DNA of 13,971 nt from Methanomassiliicoccus sp. UBA386 (lineage in GTDB: Archaea > Thermoplasmatota > Thermoplasmata > Methanomassiliicoccales > Methanomassiliicoccaceae), in the NCBI GenBank assembly GCA_002498285.1, contig DAGU01000097.1:1897-15867 (forward strand), given 5' to 3'. This document shows, piece after piece, positions 12,535-13,971 of the stretch. The notes under the pieces were generated by a model that saw only the letters and a program-made list of their open reading frames with translations, searched no databases and was not told the origin of the DNA. Position 1 is the first letter of the stretch. Every line of letters begins with the position of its first letter. The position numbers and the translations under genes are program-made.

Positions 12535-12765
12535 ATGTTCCGCCAGTGCCCCGGTTCGGCGAACCTCAGGACCCCAACGCTGTCGATGAAGAAGTGCCCG
12601 GAATGCGGTCATGAGGTCGAGGTGTTCTCCAGCGACATCAAGGTGCCATGCGACAACTGCGGCTTCATGGTGTACAATGAGATCTCCGGCTGCGTGCGAT
12701 GGTGCAAGCACGCCCAGGAATGCCTGGGCGAAGAGATGTACAAGAAGATCGTGGAAGAGCGATAA
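12535..12765 (+). CDS. Small zinc-ribbon protein, unknown function
   Basis: A 76-residue cysteine-rich protein starting three bases after the previous stop. It opens with FRQCPGSANLRTPTLS, then has a clear zinc ribbon made of CPECG and CDNCG knuckles (residues about 20-44). It ends with CVRWCKHAQECLGEEMYKKI, which holds three more cysteines spaced CxxxC-x5-C. With the first CPG this makes eight cysteines, enough for two metal sites or one zinc plus an iron-sulfur centre. I recall this domain layout from methanogens and other anaerobes, but not a function. Together with the cupin and CxxC genes it forms a compact three-gene operon. Confidence 0.7.
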   Translation: MFRQCPGSANLRTPTLSMKKCPECGHEVEVFSSDIKVPCDNCGFMVYNEISGCVRWCKHAQECLGEEMYKKIVEER

Positions 12766-12871
12766 TACGGCCTCAGCTGCGCTGGGTCGCTTCTAGCTCG
12801 CTCATCGCCACGAGGTCCGGCCCCTTCGAACAGATTGAAATATCGGCAGAGGTCAAGAAAGAGCGATCGAC

Positions 12872-13300
12872 ATGACTTCCAGGAGCGAGATGCTGTTCGA
12901 GCAGGTACGGCATGTCAACCCCCGCACTCTGCAGAGAAACCCCGCCTATTCTCAGGTGATAGAGGTGACCGAGCCCGTCAGGACCATCTATGTCAGCGGG
13001 CAGAACGCGGTGGACCGAATCGGGAACATCATTGGCATTGGGGACATCGGGAAGCAGGCCGAGCAGGTCATGAGCAACCTCAAGGCCGCCCTGAATGCGG
13101 TCGACGCCGGCCTGGAGCATCTGGTAAAGGTCACCATCTACATCGTGCAGGGGCAACCCATGGAACCGGGCTACGCGGCCTATCTTCGCGCCTGGGGCAA
13201 TAGGAAGAACCCGCCCACCGTGTCGGCCATCTACGTGGCGGGCCTGGCCAGGCCCGAGGCGTTGTTGGAGATAGACGCCGTGGCGGTAGCGCCGGTGTGA
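12872..13300 (+). CDS. Rid (YjgF/YER057c/UK114) family protein
   Basis: A 142-residue protein of the Rid superfamily, whose best-known member RidA hydrolyses reactive enamine/imine intermediates from PLP enzymes. The family pattern is seen in TIYVSGQNAVD (38-48), QAEQVMSNLKAALNAVDAGLEHLVKVTIYI, NPPTVSAIYVAGLARPEALL (113-132) and LEIDAVAV (132-139). Aligned by eye, the arginine that is catalytic in RidA (in the VARLP segment of E. coli) falls on G124 here, with an arginine three positions later. It may therefore belong to a Rid subgroup without imine deaminase activity. The start could be ATG 12872 or 12890; AAATAT near 12840 is a possible TATA box for a near-leaderless message. No operon partner is evident. 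Confidence 0.85.
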   Translation: MTSRSEMLFEQVRHVNPRTLQRNPAYSQVIEVTEPVRTIYVSGQNAVDRIGNIIGIGDIGKQAEQVMSNLKAALNAVDAGLEHLVKVTIYIVQGQPMEPGYAAYLRAWGNRKNPPTVSAIYVAGLARPEALLEIDAVAVAPV

Positions 13301-13353
13301 CCTTTCCCAACGACCGCTTCCCCGGTGATGCGAATGGATGGGGGCGCTCATTC

Positions 13354-13361
13354 TTTTATAA
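13354..13361 (+). promoter_or_regulatory. TATA box of the membrane cytochrome-like gene
   Basis: TTTTATAA is centred 26 bases before ATG 13384, so the transcript should be leaderless. No Shine-Dalgarno sequence precedes the ATG, in agreement. Confidence 0.6.
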
Positions 13362-13383
13362 CATGACCTGCCAGTAACATCCG

Positions 13384-13884
13384 ATGAGATGGAGGCCAGC
13401 GCTCGCCATTGTCATCCTTCTGCTAACGGCGGTGCTAGCGGCCGCCGTGTTCGCTGACGTAGTGGAGCTCGGATCCTTCGCCGGCCCCTATCGAATTAGT
13501 CACTGGGCGGCCTGGATAGGGGCGTTGTTCGTAGCCGTTTACGCGCCTGCATACTATTTCCTCAGGCGCGCACGGCCCAAGAGCGCAAAGTTGTTGCTCG
13601 ATATCCACTCGTTCGGCTTCCTGCTCGCCTTCCTGCTCATTACGGCCCATCTCGCCGGCCAGCTGAGCAGGCCTCCCCAGGCCTACCCGGAGCTAGGAGA
13701 AGGCATCGCCCTGTTCATCACCATGGTGCTGCTGGTGGCGACCGGCATGATGCAGAGGTTCGCCGCGCCCAATATGGGCTCCAAGGGATGGTATACGGTG
13801 AAGACCAACCGGACGGTGCACGTGAGCCTGCTGTCGGCGTTCTACATCATCATCGTCGTCCACGTGCTCAATGGCCTTGGCTGA
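13384..13884 (+). CDS. Five-helix membrane protein, probable dihaem cytochrome b-like
   Basis: A 166-residue integral membrane protein with predicted helices at about 6-24, 39-60, 70-94, 104-125 and 145-165. Helix 3 carries H75 and H89, and helix 5 carries H146 and H160. Both pairs are 14 positions apart and are separated by one helix. This is the arrangement of helices B and D in cytochrome b of bc complexes, where two haems are held by H-x13-H pairs on parallel helices. A further H40 lies at the start of helix 2. A haem b electron carrier across the membrane is therefore likely, though no named family is recognised with certainty. Leaderless expression is suggested by the TATA spacing. No partner redox subunit is in the window; the sequence after it holds only hairpins. 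Confidence 0.65.
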   Translation: MRWRPALAIVILLLTAVLAAAVFADVVELGSFAGPYRISHWAAWIGALFVAVYAPAYYFLRRARPKSAKLLLDIHSFGFLLAFLLITAHLAGQLSRPPQAYPELGEGIALFITMVLLVATGMMQRFAAPNMGSKGWYTVKTNRTVHVSLLSAFYIIIVVHVLNGLG

Positions 13885-13895
13885 TTGGAAGATGT

Positions 13896-13947
13896 GCGAG
13901 GCGCCGCCTCGCTGGCCTGAGATGATCGGCCGCTCATGTGAGCGGCC
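13896..13947 (+). terminator. Two perfect hairpins after the cytochrome-like gene
   Basis: GCGAGGC/GCCTCGC (13896-13902 with 13906-13912, 3-base loop) is followed by GGCCGCTC/GAGCGGCC (13928-13935 with 13940-13947, loop ATGT). They begin 12 bases after the stop codon. No T-run follows within the window, so they may be transcript-end or protective structures, or belong to the next gene. Confidence 0.45.
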
Positions 13948-13971
13948 AGATGAGCGGATCGTTCAGAGCAG

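Noticed and set aside
1..13971. CRISPR array, rRNA genes, tnpA or an integrase gene
   Set aside because: I looked for regularly spaced repeats, rRNA-like sequence, and a Y1 transposase or tyrosine recombinase. I found none, so the tnpB element and the att-like repeats have no mobilising enzyme in this window.

Overview
The window looks like a chromosome segment of a GC-rich archaeon. Supporting signs are archaeal TATA boxes placed about 26 bases before start codons (leaderless mRNAs), GGTGA/GGAGG ribosome binding sites inside overlapping operons, an archaeal NAD kinase family, a COG1325 RNA-binding protein, archaeal-type ferredoxin-dependent 2-oxoacid oxidoreductases, a CCA-encoding tRNA-Leu with a bulge-helix-bulge style intron, and small zinc-binding proteins of a kind I associate with methanogens. 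A Thermoplasmatota/Methanomassiliicoccales-like host is my best guess, from general resemblance only.

Layout. (1) 1-1523, plus strand: a double ribbon-helix-helix regulator followed by an FtsZ-like GTPase. This recalls the cdrS-ftsZ arrangement of euryarchaea, but the FtsZ-like protein has only the GTP-binding half and no T7 catalytic loop. The regulator's promoter carries a cluster of ATGAC motifs. (2) 1573-2673, plus: an ATP-NAD kinase family protein. (3) 2678-7989, minus: a six-gene operon porG-porD-porA-porB-iorA-iorB with overlapping or nearly touching genes. It encodes a four-subunit pyruvate-type and a two-subunit indolepyruvate-type ferredoxin oxidoreductase. (4) 8125-9385, plus: a COG1325 RNA-binding protein and a DUF6448 protein with a long, foldable leader. 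(5) 9386-10102: mostly non-coding, with a strong structured-RNA candidate and a 44-residue repeat protein on the minus strand.

(6) 10103-11470 is the accessory part. A tRNA-Leu(UAG) is interrupted in its T-loop by a 32-nt intron-like insert. Just downstream lies an AT-rich, apparently intact TnpB gene with no TnpA. The last bases of the intron plus the 3' exon of the tRNA are repeated exactly (14 bp) after tnpB, as in a tRNA attachment site. (7) 11558-13300, plus: a broken VOC/glyoxalase gene, a three-gene cluster (cupin, CxxC protein, zinc-ribbon protein), and a Rid-family protein. (8) 13384-13884, plus: a five-helix membrane protein with two H-x13-H helices, as in dihaem cytochrome b, followed by two perfect hairpins at the window edge.

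How the genes work together: the six-gene operon would feed reduced ferredoxin and acyl-CoA into anaerobic metabolism. The RHH/FtsZ-like pair points to cell division control. The tRNA/TnpB locus is a mobile-element scar. The most unusual items are the T-loop intron with its att-like repeat around tnpB, and the T7-less FtsZ.
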